A stretch of DNA of 36,139 nucleotides, taken from contig PAUP01000029.1 in assembly GCA_002712765.1 (NCBI GenBank), positions 1 through 36,139 on the forward strand. The letters run 5' to 3'. The notes under the pieces are model-generated. The model made no database searches and was not told where the DNA came from. It saw only the letters and a list, made by a program, of their open reading frames with translations. This DNA is from Cytophagaceae bacterium (GTDB lineage: Bacteria; Bacteroidota; Bacteroidia; Flavobacteriales; Flavobacteriaceae). Both the position numbers and the translations under genes were made by a program. Positions 15,625-24,777 of this stretch are shown here, one piece after another. Position 1 is the first letter of the stretch; the number at the start of each line of letters is the position of its first letter.

Positions 15625-18159
15625 TTAGAAATAGAAGCCAAAAGAGCCGGTTACCCCAAAGTTTCGGGCATCGGGCAAGTCGTTATAATTACCTCTGAAG
15701 TTAAAATCGATCCGAAAGACTTTGAAGATATTCCCAATCCCGAAACTATATTCGTAATAAGGTTCGGATATTGGGGCAATATCTGATGGACGGATAGGTC
15801 GCGTATCGCCATCTGGAAAAAGCAGATTTTCAAAAGCAGGTCTGTTCAAATCTATATTGGCCTGAGAAATACCTCCGATAACCCCTCTAATACTAACAAT
15901 CTCACGTAGGTTCAACTTTTTGAGAAATGGTATTCTGGAAAAAATACGACCCCCAAAATTGTGCTCTATTTGTAAAGATGCATACTGATCTGTGGTAAAC
16001 TCATAAAAATTGAGCTGCGAATAGGTGTTAAAAATTGAAAATAACGATTGGTTTCCAGGAACTGGACTCAATAAGGCCAATGGCACTTCTCCAAAGGTCT
16101 TACCTAATTCGGTGGCAACACTAAGCTGTCCAAAACCACCTACTCGTATGCTTTTTCTAAAAGAGAATTGGAGTTTATCGTAAGCAAAATCACTGTCTAG
16201 TGTGCCTTCGAGCCCACGGGTATAGCTGGCAAAAATACTCGGAAACCACTCATTGGCTGTACGGCGCTCAACACCAAAGCCCGATGTTTTTTTGCCGGGT
16301 TCCCAAATGGTGGTAAAAACCACTTCGGCTTGTTTGATCTCGCCGCTAGTCATCGTTTGGGCGGCATCTGTAAAATAGTCCAAACTAAACGTTTCTGAAG
16401 CCGAAGACAAGGTGCGTAAAGAAAAATCAGTTCTCAATTTTAAATTCCTTACAGGTTCTATCTCTACTGCAACATTGGCCAGTTCTATCGCGGTAAGCTT
16501 GTCGTTTGCCGCCGTATTGACCAAAGAAGAGGAGGCCAGATTTCTACCCAATACATCACGCGAAGTGGTTAGACTTGCCCCTATTTGTTCTACGTCCTTG
16601 CGGTAGCCTCCAGATAGGATGAGACGGCTGCGCTTATCCATAAGCCACTTTCCAGACAAGCCGTATTTGAACTTTTGATCTTTAAAACCATAAGCCGCAA
16701 AACCTTCAAGGCGCCACAAATCGTTTTGGCTAAAATACGTGCGCCCACCTGTGCGAATGCGAAGCCCTTCGACCTCATTAAATCCAAAGGTCGAAAAGAT
16801 GGGCCCATAATCCAAGTTGAGCTCTGTAAACTCGTAATAGCCCGAAGCCAGTACAGATCCCAAGTTGTATAAGTTCTTGAACTTCTTTACTGTTTTAAGC
16901 GTATCGAGCATCTTATAGACGCCTTTTTCGTCTTTGCTGAGAGCTTCCTGCCTATTCTCTTCCCAAAAGGTATCATCTCGATTATAGACATCCTTGTCGT
17001 AATAATATACCTCCCTTTTATAAAAATCAGGATCTAACTTTTTATCAAATTCATAATTGTCATAAAGCGTGGTGCGCTTGCCATACAAACCACGTGATTC
17101 TTCTTTCTTATTAAACACAAAGTCAGATAAGAAATAATCGCGTTTTAACAAAAAAGTGGTATCGTTGACAATGTCAAACTCTTGCTCCATATACACCTCC
17201 TTTACCCAATTGATATTGGCGCTTTTGGAGAGTTGCATATTGATTTCTTTAATAGCCCATGTCGAATCATTCACCCAAAAATCACCTTTAAAGGTGAGCT
17301 CATTTTTACGTCTTGGATAATAGATAATATTGTAACACCATTTGTTGTCTATAAACGTACTATCTGCCAGAACATAATTATAAGTTTGTATGCCGGTGCG
17401 AGAGATGGGACTGGTAAAACTCTTATCAAAAAACTGCAAGTAATTACTGTAAACGTCGTACTCGTTATAAAGGTCTTTAACAAATGAGATAATGGTTTGA
17501 TTCTCGCTAAAACCACTGTTTTTATTTCCTTCTAGTACCTCTTTGTATTTATTCTCTACATTATCTCCATAGACTTTAGAGACAGCCTCATTGACAAAAA
17601 TGGGTAAATAGGTCTTACCCGTAACTCTCGAGGTATCGGTTTGGTCAAAAATAAACTCCATACCTCTAAAGAGCTTGCTCTTGATCAAGGCACTGTCAAT
17701 AGTATTGAGGTCAAACTCTAATTTTTCGTATTTGTCATATTGATATTGGTCGTATTGACGCAATCCGTTTTGACGCTTATTGGCCCATATTTTACGCAAT
17801 ATATCTATGGCTGGATTGTTCTTTTTGGAGGTCTTACCGGAGTAGACCACGACTTCGGCCATAGCCTCTGCCTCTTCGTCTAAGACAATCTTCATTTGGT
17901 AAGTGACGGCCTTGGTTAGCTCTACCTCTTTTGTAGTGTAGCCCAAAAAAGAGACGCGTATCTTGGTATATTTCTGATCAGATTCGAGATAAAACCGACC
18001 ATTTTCATTGGTAATAGTCCCTTCATTTGAATCGACAAAGATAACATTGGCAAAAGGAATAGGAGAGCCAGTACTATCAAAAACATCTCCACTTATTTTT
18101 GTTTGTGCCATAACCAATAGCGGCAGCAGTAGTACTAGAAATAGTATGCGATGTTTCAT
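15625..18159 (-). CDS. DUF5686 outer-membrane protein with carboxypeptidase-regulatory-like domain
   Basis: An 844-aa product from ATG 18159, which opens the signal peptide MKHRILFLVLLLPLLVMAQ. An in-frame ATG at 18192 would start inside a hairpin and is disfavoured. After the signal comes a CarboxypepD_reg-like domain (ISGDVFDSTGSPIPFANVIF...NENGRFYL), then the DUF5686 region beginning around NNPAIDILRKIWANK and YQYDKYEKLEFDL. The C-terminal half is rich in alternating beta strands and ends in FGVTGSFGFYF, as expected of a barrel inserted in the outer membrane. The family is widespread in Bacteroidetes and its function is unknown. It follows pdhB on the same strand, but a hairpin with a T-rich tail separates the two, so they need not form one transcript. 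Confidence 0.85.
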   Translation of the reverse strand: MKHRILFLVLLLPLLVMAQTKISGDVFDSTGSPIPFANVIFVDSNEGTITNENGRFYLESDQKYTKIRVSFLGYTTKEVELTKAVTYQMKIVLDEEAEAMAEVVVYSGKTSKKNNPAIDILRKIWANKRQNGLRQYDQYQYDKYEKLEFDLNTIDSALIKSKLFRGMEFIFDQTDTSRVTGKTYLPIFVNEAVSKVYGDNVENKYKEVLEGNKNSGFSENQTIISFVKDLYNEYDVYSNYLQFFDKSFTSPISRTGIQTYNYVLADSTFIDNKWCYNIIYYPRRKNELTFKGDFWVNDSTWAIKEINMQLSKSANINWVKEVYMEQEFDIVNDTTFLLKRDYFLSDFVFNKKEESRGLYGKRTTLYDNYEFDKKLDPDFYKREVYYYDKDVYNRDDTFWEENRQEALSKDEKGVYKMLDTLKTVKKFKNLYNLGSVLASGYYEFTELNLDYGPIFSTFGFNEVEGLRIRTGGRTYFSQNDLWRLEGFAAYGFKDQKFKYGLSGKWLMDKRSRLILSGGYRKDVEQIGASLTTSRDVLGRNLASSSLVNTAANDKLTAIELANVAVEIEPVRNLKLRTDFSLRTLSSASETFSLDYFTDAAQTMTSGEIKQAEVVFTTIWEPGKKTSGFGVERRTANEWFPSIFASYTRGLEGTLDSDFAYDKLQFSFRKSIRVGGFGQLSVATELGKTFGEVPLALLSPVPGNQSLFSIFNTYSQLNFYEFTTDQYASLQIEHNFGGRIFSRIPFLKKLNLREIVSIRGVIGGISQANIDLNRPAFENLLFPDGDTRPIRPSDIAPISEPYYEYSFGIGNIFKVFRIDFNFRGNYNDLPDARNFGVTGSFGFYF

Positions 18160-18174
18160 AAACGAGATCAGTCT

Positions 18175-18212
18175 CAAAAATAAGAGCTTCATTACATGTA
18201 GAAATGAAGCTC
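18175..18212 (-). terminator. terminator after pdhB, overlapping a possible -7 box
   Basis: GAGCTTCATT (18184-18193) and AATGAAGCTC (18203-18212) form a perfect 10-bp stem. On the minus strand it is followed by TTATTTTTG, which both resembles a terminator tail and reads TATTTTTG (18182-18175), a perfect -7 box for the DUF5686 gene 15 nt further on. No -33 element is evident at the right distance. Confidence 0.65.
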
Positions 18213-18261
18213 AAGTTGAATGGCAAACTCCCTTCTTAATTTTGGCGGAAGCGCACTAATT

Positions 18262-19239
18262 CTATTTATATAGTACCTTTTTTACAGCCTTAATAACATC
18301 CTTGCTATTAGGTAACCATTCTTCTAATAATACAGGAGAATATGGCGCTGGTGTATCGGCAGTATTAATCTTAATAATGGGTGCATCCAGATAGTCAAAC
18401 ACTTGTTCTTGTACCTGATATGTGATTTCTGTGGCAACACTGCTAAAAGGCCAAGCCTCTTCCAATATAACCAAGCGGTTTGTTTTCTTCACCGAGTCCA
18501 TAATCGTTTTATGATCCATGGGACGCACCGTTCTCAAATCAATAATCTCACAAGAGATCCCTTCTTCTTCTAGCGCATCGGCGGCTTTGTAGGCCTCCTT
18601 AATAATTTTTCCAAACGACACTATGGTAACATCGCTACCTTCTCGCTTTATATCTGCCACACCTATAGGTATAAGGTATTCACCTTCTGGCACCTCCCCT
18701 TTATCACCATACATTTGCTCAGATTCCATAAAGATCACGGGATCGTTATCGCGTATAGCGGCTTTGAGCAACCCTTTGGCATCATAAGGGTTTGAAGGAA
18801 CAATCACTTTTAGGCCCGGCGTGTTGGCAAACCAATTTTCAAAAGCCTGTGAGTGTGTAGCGCCCAGCTGCCCTGCAGATCCTGTAGGACCTCTAAAAAC
18901 AATAGGGCAAGAAAACTGCCCTCCAGACATCTGTCTAATCTTGGCGGCATTGTTTATGATCTGATCAATCCCAACCAAGGAAAAGTTAAAAGTCATATAC
19001 TCTACAATGGGACGACAACCCGTCATGGTACTACCTACGCCAATACCACCAAAACCGAGCTCGGCTATAGGCGTATCAATCACACGATCGGGACCAAACT
19101 CATCCAGCATACCTTTAGAAGCCTTATAGGCTCCGTTGTATTCTGCAACTTCCTCCCCCATTAAATATACAGATGCATCGCGACGCATTTCTTCGCTCAT
19201 GGCCTCACAAACTGCTTCTCTAAATTGGATTGTTCTCAT
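18262..19239 (-). CDS. pdhB: pyruvate dehydrogenase E1 component, beta subunit
   Basis: A 325-aa thiamine-diphosphate-dependent 2-oxoacid dehydrogenase beta subunit. The conserved blocks are visible in order: MRTIQFREAVCEAMSEEMRR, GEEVAEYNGAYKASKGM, RVIDTPIAELGFGGIGVGS, VFRGPTGSAGQLGATHSQ, and DLRTVRPMDHKTIMDSVKKT. It pairs with an E1 alpha subunit and, with E2 and E3, converts pyruvate to acetyl-CoA. The alpha subunit and E2 genes are not in this window. Similarity is strongest to pyruvate rather than branched-chain enzymes, but substrate choice is by family resemblance only. It diverges from etfB, with a promoter region between them. Confidence 0.92.
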   Translation of the reverse strand: MRTIQFREAVCEAMSEEMRRDASVYLMGEEVAEYNGAYKASKGMLDEFGPDRVIDTPIAELGFGGIGVGSTMTGCRPIVEYMTFNFSLVGIDQIINNAAKIRQMSGGQFSCPIVFRGPTGSAGQLGATHSQAFENWFANTPGLKVIVPSNPYDAKGLLKAAIRDNDPVIFMESEQMYGDKGEVPEGEYLIPIGVADIKREGSDVTIVSFGKIIKEAYKAADALEEEGISCEIIDLRTVRPMDHKTIMDSVKKTNRLVILEEAWPFSSVATEITYQVQEQVFDYLDAPIIKINTADTPAPYSPVLLEEWLPNSKDVIKAVKKVLYK

Positions 19240-19267
19240 TAATATCTGTTGTTTAGAATAACGAACA

Positions 19268-19295
19268 CAAAAGTAAGCATTTCTGCTAGGTCAAA
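19268..19295 (-). promoter_or_regulatory. pdhB promoter candidate
   Basis: On the minus strand TTTG (19295-19292) and TACTTTTG (19275-19268), spacer 16 bp, slightly short for the Bacteroidetes consensus. The box lies 28 bp upstream of the pdhB start. Confidence 0.5.
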
Positions 19296-19393
19296 AAATG
19301 CCATTTTTATAAAAATTTATTATGCACGCACAGTAAATTTTGCTTTTTTTATCTTATTTTTGTTACGAAATCGAAATAGTAGTATCGTTAGCG

Positions 19394-19401
19394 TATTTTT
19401 G
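19394..19401 (+). promoter_or_regulatory. -7 box candidate for etfBA
   Basis: TATTTTTG at 19394-19401, 31 nt before the etfB ATG. A second TATTTTTG occurs at 19355-19362. Neither has a -33 TTG at about 20 bp, so the call rests on the -7 match alone. Confidence 0.4.
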
Positions 19402-19432
19402 CGCAACCAACATACCTTAAAAAATAAAGTTT

Positions 19433-20173
19433 ATGAAAATATTAGTGTGCATCAGTCACGTACCGGACACCACTTCAAAGATTAACTTTACAGATGGAGA
19501 CACTCAGTTTGACACCAATGGAGTTCAGTTTGTCATCAATCCTAATGACGAATTTGGTCTTACCAGAGCCATGTGGTTTAAAGAAAAACAAGGCGCATCA
19601 GTAGACGTGGTCAATGTAGGAGGTCCAGAAACAGAACCCACCTTGCGCAAAGCCTTGGCTATAGGCGCAGACACAGCGATAAGAGTAAACACTCCAGCTG
19701 TAGATGGTTATCAAGTAGCCAAAGAGCTAGCCACTGTTGTTAAAAATGGAGGTTATGACTTGGTAATTGCCGGACGCGAGTCTATAGATTATAATGGCGG
19801 TATGGTACCCGGGATGCTTGCTGGACTCATTGATGCCAATTTTGTAAACACTTGTATACAACTTGAGGTCGAGGGCAATAACGCCACTGCCGTAAGAGAA
19901 ATTGACGGGGGTAAAGAAACGGTAGCGACCACCCTTCCTTTAGTTATTGGAGGACAGAAAGGATTGGTTGAAGAAAGCGATCTTAGAATCCCTAATATGC
20001 GTGGGATTATGATGGCGCGTAAGAAACCTTTAAATGTAGTAGAACCCACAGGTGCTCAGGCCGAGTCTAAGGCTGTTTCTTTTGAAAAGCCCGCTCCTAA
20101 GGGTGCTGTAAAGCTTGTAGATTCTGTCGACGAATTAATCGATTTGCTACATAATGAAGCCAAGGCCATTTAA
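19433..20173 (+). CDS. etfB: electron transfer flavoprotein, beta subunit
   Basis: A 246-aa subunit of the ETF heterodimer, which takes electrons from acyl-CoA and other dehydrogenases and passes them to the quinone pool through ETF dehydrogenase. It starts MKILVCISHVPDTTSKI, with the family's NP-DEF block (VINPNDEFGLTRAM), VIAGRESIDYNGGMVPGMLA and the AMP-site region (GQKGLVEESDLRIPNMRGIM). etfA follows after 81 nt in the same direction, so the two form an operon. The gap contains a half-preserved copy of the repeated palindrome (20214-20226). Confidence 0.96.
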   Translation: MKILVCISHVPDTTSKINFTDGDTQFDTNGVQFVINPNDEFGLTRAMWFKEKQGASVDVVNVGGPETEPTLRKALAIGADTAIRVNTPAVDGYQVAKELATVVKNGGYDLVIAGRESIDYNGGMVPGMLAGLIDANFVNTCIQLEVEGNNATAVREIDGGKETVATTLPLVIGGQKGLVEESDLRIPNMRGIMMARKKPLNVVEPTGAQAESKAVSFEKPAPKGAVKLVDSVDELIDLLHNEAKAI

Positions 20174-20213
20174 AATAGCCCGCAAGAAAAGAATTAAATG
20201 ATACGGCATTAAT

Positions 20214-20226
20214 TTTCGCGAAAGCG
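20214..20226. repeat. iterated palindrome, copy 4 (between etfB and etfA)
   Basis: TTTCGCGAAAGCG; the core TTTCGCGAAA is exact, and the left arm is degenerate (ATT in place of CGC). Confidence 0.75.
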
Positions 20227-20254
20227 CAAATCAAATGTCAAAAAAAGAAAAGAT

Positions 20255-21223
20255 ATGTCAGTTTTAGTATATACAGAATCAGAAAATGGAGCCTTTAAAA
20301 AAACAGCTTTTGAAGTAGCGAGCTACGCCAAAGCTGTTGCAGAGATGATGGGAACTACTCTTACAGCAGTTGCCATTAATGCTAGTGATGTTACTGCCTT
20401 GTCCAATTATGGAGTAGATAAAGTCCTTCAGGTTTCTAACGACACCTTAAATGATTTTTCTGGTGCCGCTTACGCGAAAGCGATAGCAGCAGCAGCAAAA
20501 GCAGAGAATACAGAGGTAGTTGTGTTAAGTCAAAGCGCCGATGCCAAATACTTGGCTCCTCTACTCGCTGTAGCATTAGAAGCAGGCTACGCCTCAAATG
20601 TAGTGGCTTTGCCAGAGAGTACAGCACCGTTTAAAGTAAAACGTACCGCATTTACCAACAAGGCCTTTAGTCTTACCGAAATCAACACAGCTGTAAAAAT
20701 TGTTGGTTTGGGTAAAAACGCTTTTGGACTGAAAGAAACCAGTGGTGCCGCTACTGCCGAAACCTTTGATGTTTCTTTTGATGATGCCGATTTTGGCGTT
20801 AAAGTACAATCTGTAGATCGTGCCACAGACAAGGTTTCTATAGCCGATGCAGAGATTGTTGTTTCTGCTGGTCGCGGTATGAAAGGCCCTGAAAATTGGG
20901 GCATGATAGAAGATCTTGCCGAAACTCTTGGAGCGGCCACTGCCTGTTCAAAACCTGTTTCTGATTTGGGATGGAGACCCCACGGTGAGCACGTAGGACA
21001 AACTGGTAAACCCGTTGCCTCTAATTTATACATTGCCATAGGTATTTCTGGTGCAATTCAGCATTTGGCAGGAATAAACGCCTCAAAAGTAAAGGTGGTA
21101 ATCAACAATGATCCTGAGGCACCCTTTTTTAAAGCTGCCGATTATGGCATTGTAGGCGACGCCTTTGAAGTAGTCCCAGAATTAAATGACAAACTCAAAA
21201 CTTTTATGGCCGAAAACGCCTAA
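20255..21223 (+). CDS. etfA: electron transfer flavoprotein, alpha subunit
   Basis: A 322-aa partner of EtfB that carries the FAD. The C-terminal FAD domain is clear: GRGMKGPENWGMIEDLAETL, then SDLGWRPHGEHVGQTGKPV and LYIAIGISGAIQHLAGIN, ending with INNDPEAPFFKAADYGIVGD. The N-terminal domain is less conserved, as usual. A degenerate copy of the repeated palindrome lies in frame at 20467-20482 and encodes AYAKAI in an Ala-rich helix. A strong terminator follows at 21246-21274. Confidence 0.96.
   Translation: MSVLVYTESENGAFKKTAFEVASYAKAVAEMMGTTLTAVAINASDVTALSNYGVDKVLQVSNDTLNDFSGAAYAKAIAAAAKAENTEVVVLSQSADAKYLAPLLAVALEAGYASNVVALPESTAPFKVKRTAFTNKAFSLTEINTAVKIVGLGKNAFGLKETSGAATAETFDVSFDDADFGVKVQSVDRATDKVSIADAEIVVSAGRGMKGPENWGMIEDLAETLGAATACSKPVSDLGWRPHGEHVGQTGKPVASNLYIAIGISGAIQHLAGINASKVKVVINNDPEAPFFKAADYGIVGDAFEVVPELNDKLKTFMAENA
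20467..20482. repeat. iterated palindrome, degenerate copy 5 (in etfA)
   Basis: CGCTTACGCGAAAGCG differs from CGCTTTCGCGAAAGCG at one position. It lies inside the coding sequence. Confidence 0.6.
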
Positions 21224-21245
21224 AAGCTTAACATAAATCTACAAT

Positions 21246-21274
21246 GGGAGTCACAAGATGTGGCTCCTTTTTTT
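21246..21274 (+). terminator. terminator of etfBA
   Basis: GGAGTCACA (21247-21255) pairs with TGTGGCTCC (21259-21267), 9 bp with one G-T pair, a 3-nt loop, and seven T residues after it. Confidence 0.88.
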
Positions 21275-21386
21275 ATTTGTTTGTTTAGGTCTTAGTGCAG
21301 CGCTTCTGTTTTTGCATTCATCTTCACAAGGCAGCACTTTAAAAACTCAAATAGAGATTCCTAGCATATACTCCATTAACTTTTCC

Positions 21387-21394
21387 TATTTTTG
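21387..21394 (+). promoter_or_regulatory. -7 box of the BFN-UVR gene
   Basis: TATTTTTG ends 5 nt before ATG 21400, implying a leaderless transcript. A clear -33 TTG was not found at the usual distance. Confidence 0.5.
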
Positions 21395-21399
21395 CAGCT

Positions 21400-22011
21400 A
21401 TGAGTTTAGTGCGTTTAAACATTAAAGGTATCTCCTATAGTCAGACCCAAAACGGGGCTTACGCCTTAATATTAAATGAGGTCGATGGAGAACGTAAGCT
21501 ACCTATTGTGATAGGAGCTTTTGAAGCCCAATCTATAGCCATTGCTTTAGAAAAGGAAATCAAACCCCCAAGACCTCTCACCCATGATTTGTTTAAGAAT
21601 TTTGCAGACAGATTTGATATTGTGATTAAACAAGTAATCATCCACAAATTAGTGGATGGTGTTTTTTACTCAAGTATCATATGCGAAAGAGATAAAATTG
21701 AAGAAATTATTGACGCACGAACAAGTGATGCCATATCACTCGCATTGCGATTTCAAGCGCCAATATTTACCTATAAGAACATCTTAGACAAGGCGGGTAT
21801 CTTTTTAAAAGGCAATACCGACCCTGCCGAAATTACTGAAGAGGACGAAGTACTCATGGATGAAATCGTTCTGGATGACGAATTGTCAAGTGACAATGAT
21901 TACAAGAGAATGTCATTACAAGAATTACACACGCAACTAGAACAAGCCGTTCAAAATGAAGATTACGAGCAAGCGGCACAGATACGTGACGAAATTTCCA
22001 AACGCAACTAA
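21400..22011 (+). CDS. bifunctional nuclease (DUF151) family protein with C-terminal UVR motif
   Basis: A 203-aa protein. Residues about 1-135 match the BFN/DUF151 domain (LPIVIGAFEAQSIAIALEKE, then RPLTHDLFKNFADRF and DARTSDAISLALRF). After an acidic linker (TEEDEVLMDEIVLDDE), residues about 170-203 form a UvrB/UvrC-type UVR motif (LHTQLEQAVQNEDYEQAAQI, then RDEISKR). This fusion is normal in Bacteroidetes. DUF151 plant homologues show RNase and DNase activity; the bacterial role is not established, and the UVR motif suggests contact with UvrA- or Clp-like partners. The nucleoside transporter gene follows after 21 nt and is probably co-transcribed. Confidence 0.9.
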   Translation: MSLVRLNIKGISYSQTQNGAYALILNEVDGERKLPIVIGAFEAQSIAIALEKEIKPPRPLTHDLFKNFADRFDIVIKQVIIHKLVDGVFYSSIICERDKIEEIIDARTSDAISLALRFQAPIFTYKNILDKAGIFLKGNTDPAEITEEDEVLMDEIVLDDELSSDNDYKRMSLQELHTQLEQAVQNEDYEQAAQIRDEISKRN

Positions 22012-22032
22012 TCTCTTTCTAATCTTTTTAAT

Positions 22033-23436
22033 ATGCAGACATTGCAACTCTCAATGATGATGCTGTTTACCTCCCTTGGGAGCCTCGTTCAAAATGCCCA
22101 AGACGCACTGGCTATTGATCCTGAGATTGGTATTGGCTTATCGGCCAACAGCCTAGGAAGAGGTATTTTGGGAATGGTTTTTTTGATTGGAGTTTGTTTT
22201 GCCTTGAGCAGTAATAGACGTAAAATTAACTGGCGCTTGGTCATTACAGGATTAATCCTGCAATTGCTATTTGCCATTTTGGTACTAAAGGTCGATTTTG
22301 TAGCCGCTGGCTTTGATTGGATTTCGCGCAAAGTGGTTGACTTTTTAAATATCGCAGAACAAGGCGCTCTTTTTGTCTTTGGAAAACTAGTTGACCCTTC
22401 GGCAAGTATGGGGTATATTTTTGCTTTCAAAGTGCTGCCAACTATTGTATTCTTCTCAGCCTTTACTTCGCTGTTGTATTATTTGGGTATACTACAAATA
22501 ATTGTCAAAGCTTTGGCCTGGGTCATGAGTAAAACGATGCAGCTTTCTGGCGCCGAAAGTTTGGCTGCTGCTGCCAATGTCTTTATAGGTCAAACCGAAG
22601 CACCTCTGGTGGTAAAACCCTATCTAGACAAAATGACCAAATCAGAAATGCTGTGTCTTATGGTAGGGGGCATGGCCACTATTGCCGGAGGAGTACTCGC
22701 TGCATTTATCGCCTTCTTGGGAGGAGATAGTATTGCCGAACAAGCCATTTTTGCCAAACATTTACTTACTGCTTCAATCATGTCTGCCCCTGCGGCCATC
22801 ATCATTGCCAAGATGTTGTACCCAGAAACCGAAGAAGTCAATCGAAAACTAAATATTAGTAAAGAAAAAGTAGGAACTAATGTGCTTGATGCTATATCAA
22901 GAGGTACCACCGATGGTCTCAAATTGGCGGTTAATGTTGGAGCCATGCTTTTGGTTTTTACAGCCCTTATGGGTGTGCTCAACTGGATGCTAGGCGATCT
23001 TATTGGAGACATCACAGGGCTTAACGGGCTTATTGCCAGCGCTAGCGATGGGCGCTACACTAGTTTGTCTATGGAGTATATTTTGGGCAATATCTTTGCA
23101 CCAGTGGCTTGGATAATTGGAGTTCCAGCCGAAGATATTACTACAGTAGGCCAGCTCTTGGGAGAAAAAACCATACTCAATGAATTTTATGCTTATGGTT
23201 CCTTAAGCACATTAAAAGCCAGTGGTGCCATTACCAATTATCGCTCTATCGTAATTGCAACCTACGCCCTTTGTGGTTTTGCCAATTTTGCCTCTATTGG
23301 TATCCAAATAGGCGGAATAGGCGTTTTGGCGCCAAGCCAAAGAGGGACCTTAGCCAGATTTGGAGTCAAAGCCCTTATTGGAGGTACTGTTGCTGCATTA
23401 CTTACAGCAACCATTGCAGGTATGCTCATAGGTTAA
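22033..23436 (+). CDS. concentrative nucleoside transporter (CNT/NupC family)
   Basis: A 467-aa inner-membrane symporter importing nucleosides with H+ or Na+. Family motifs that line the binding site are present: ESLAAAANVFIGQTEAPLVV (175-194), NEFYAYGSL at 383-391 and CGFANFASIGIQIGG at 414-428. It has many hydrophobic helices, with a nucleoside-recognition (Gate) domain in the middle. A non-conserved N-terminal stretch of about 40 residues precedes the first family block (LGRGILGMVFLIG). It stands 21 nt after the BFN-UVR gene. Imported deoxynucleosides would be substrates for the kinase encoded at 10370. No U-rich terminator points in its direction, but the hairpin at 23460-23487 lies just downstream. 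Confidence 0.92.
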   Translation: MQTLQLSMMMLFTSLGSLVQNAQDALAIDPEIGIGLSANSLGRGILGMVFLIGVCFALSSNRRKINWRLVITGLILQLLFAILVLKVDFVAAGFDWISRKVVDFLNIAEQGALFVFGKLVDPSASMGYIFAFKVLPTIVFFSAFTSLLYYLGILQIIVKALAWVMSKTMQLSGAESLAAAANVFIGQTEAPLVVKPYLDKMTKSEMLCLMVGGMATIAGGVLAAFIAFLGGDSIAEQAIFAKHLLTASIMSAPAAIIIAKMLYPETEEVNRKLNISKEKVGTNVLDAISRGTTDGLKLAVNVGAMLLVFTALMGVLNWMLGDLIGDITGLNGLIASASDGRYTSLSMEYILGNIFAPVAWIIGVPAEDITTVGQLLGEKTILNEFYAYGSLSTLKASGAITNYRSIVIATYALCGFANFASIGIQIGGIGVLAPSQRGTLARFGVKALIGGTVAALLTATIAGMLIG

Positions 23437-23449
23437 ATCATTATTTTTT

Positions 23450-23487
23450 AAAAAAAGGCAAACCCTTAACAAAACTGTTAAGGGTTT
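23450..23487 (-). terminator. terminator of the secreted-protein cassette
   Basis: AAACCCTTAAC (23460-23470) and GTTAAGGGTTT (23477-23487) form a perfect 11-bp stem. On the minus strand it is followed by GCC and seven T residues, downstream of the gene ending at 23580. On the plus strand no T run follows, but the hairpin could still protect the transporter mRNA. Confidence 0.8.
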
Positions 23488-23579
23488 ATGGGTATTGAAT
23501 GCCCTGCAAAATGCCCTAATTAATGACTTACATTCAATCTCCATTTTCACAATCGAAAACCTCACGTCTAACTCAAACG

Positions 23580-24752
23580 TCAATCATATTCGGTGAGACC
23601 ATAAAGGACTTCTTTCATTTTACTACCGTTTATTTCTACAGGCTTATAGGCCGTATTAAATTTTTCTATCGCCACCGCAACATTGGCTTTTAGTTGCTGA
23701 TATGCAACTGGTATTTCTCCTCCACATTGCTTTTCATTTTCATAACTGGAAAGCATAATGCCAAATTTTTCATAGAATTTGGCCCCTTGATCAATAAAGG
23801 CGTTGTACTGTGTAATAAATTGAAGCAAGCGATCGATAGGGAATTCCAAATTGATTTGCATTTTATGCGCCTTGTATTTTTGATCTTCGATCAAAGAGAT
23901 CCTGTTGAGTTCTTGGAGATAGTTAGACAAGTTTTCTCTTACCCTATCCCAATCATCGGTATCTCGGCAAGTTTTTAATGGAGTGTGGTATTGTATGGGT
24001 TTGGTGTAATCAACAAACAATTGCTGTAATTCTTGCATAATACCCTCATTGCTCTTTTGAAGGTATTGCGTTTCAAAATAGATGGTGTTTAAGTCACCGT
24101 GCATTCTCAGGGTAAAATCAAGTATGCAATCAATACGGCTTAATTGTTTTTCTTTTTCTGCTGCATTGATTTGATTGTTGCCAAACATGCTTACAAAGGA
24201 GTGTATGATTGAGGTGTAAATATTCTCTCCTAATATGGTAGAGAGTCTAAAACCTGCTTTTTTATCTCTTTGTCGCTGTAATTGCGTTTTAAACTTCTCA
24301 AATTCGGGGTAGTGATTTGGGTTTGATATGTTATTGATTTCGTTAAAGGTGTTTAGCGAAGCAAAGTGATGATCTAGCGCTAGTGTTTTCTCATAGAGAA
24401 TCTTCATGATCTGTAAGCCTTTGATGTATCTTATCTTACTCACCTCGGTATACTCATTGCGTTTTAGCCCGAGCTTAAGCTGTTTGCTTTCTAATTTTAG
24501 AAGTAATAACTCTAGCTTGACGGCTGTATTGGTGGTTGTTTTAATTCGATTGTCCAGAAGGCCAATTTCTTCTATGACACGCTCATAACAACTGTTATAA
24601 TACCGCTGGACTTTGGTTATTTCTAAGTTTAACTCGACAAGAATTTGGTGTATAGTAGGCTGGGGTGCCACCACTCGCGTAGTACGGGCCACAAGGGTAA
24701 GTTTGGGTCCAAAACTTATAAGTAGCAGAAATATAATATGTGAGATTTTCAT
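23580..24752 (-). CDS. secreted helical protein of unknown function (cassette gene 4)
   Basis: A 390-aa protein with a probable signal peptide (MKISHIIFLLLISFGPKLTL). The mature part is largely alpha-helical and Leu/Lys/Glu-rich, with coiled-coil-like stretches (for example KLELLLLKLESKQLKLGLKR at about 79-98). Cys residues are few (one near 56, one near 265, one near 344). I recognise no family. It starts 25 nt after the stop of the preceding cassette gene and is the last gene before the terminator at 23450-23487. With the three upstream genes it forms a compact set in which every product carries an export signal. A structural or scaffold role is possible but not shown. Confidence 0.7.
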   Translation of the reverse strand: MKISHIIFLLLISFGPKLTLVARTTRVVAPQPTIHQILVELNLEITKVQRYYNSCYERVIEEIGLLDNRIKTTTNTAVKLELLLLKLESKQLKLGLKRNEYTEVSKIRYIKGLQIMKILYEKTLALDHHFASLNTFNEINNISNPNHYPEFEKFKTQLQRQRDKKAGFRLSTILGENIYTSIIHSFVSMFGNNQINAAEKEKQLSRIDCILDFTLRMHGDLNTIYFETQYLQKSNEGIMQELQQLFVDYTKPIQYHTPLKTCRDTDDWDRVRENLSNYLQELNRISLIEDQKYKAHKMQINLEFPIDRLLQFITQYNAFIDQGAKFYEKFGIMLSSYENEKQCGGEIPVAYQQLKANVAVAIEKFNTAYKPVEINGSKMKEVLYGLTEYD

Positions 24753-24777
24753 AACTAGGCTTGATGTTTGGTGGTTC

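Noticed and set aside
20587-21039. 150-codon ORF antisense to etfA
   Set aside because: It mirrors the codon pattern of etfA, whose FAD domain is unmistakable.
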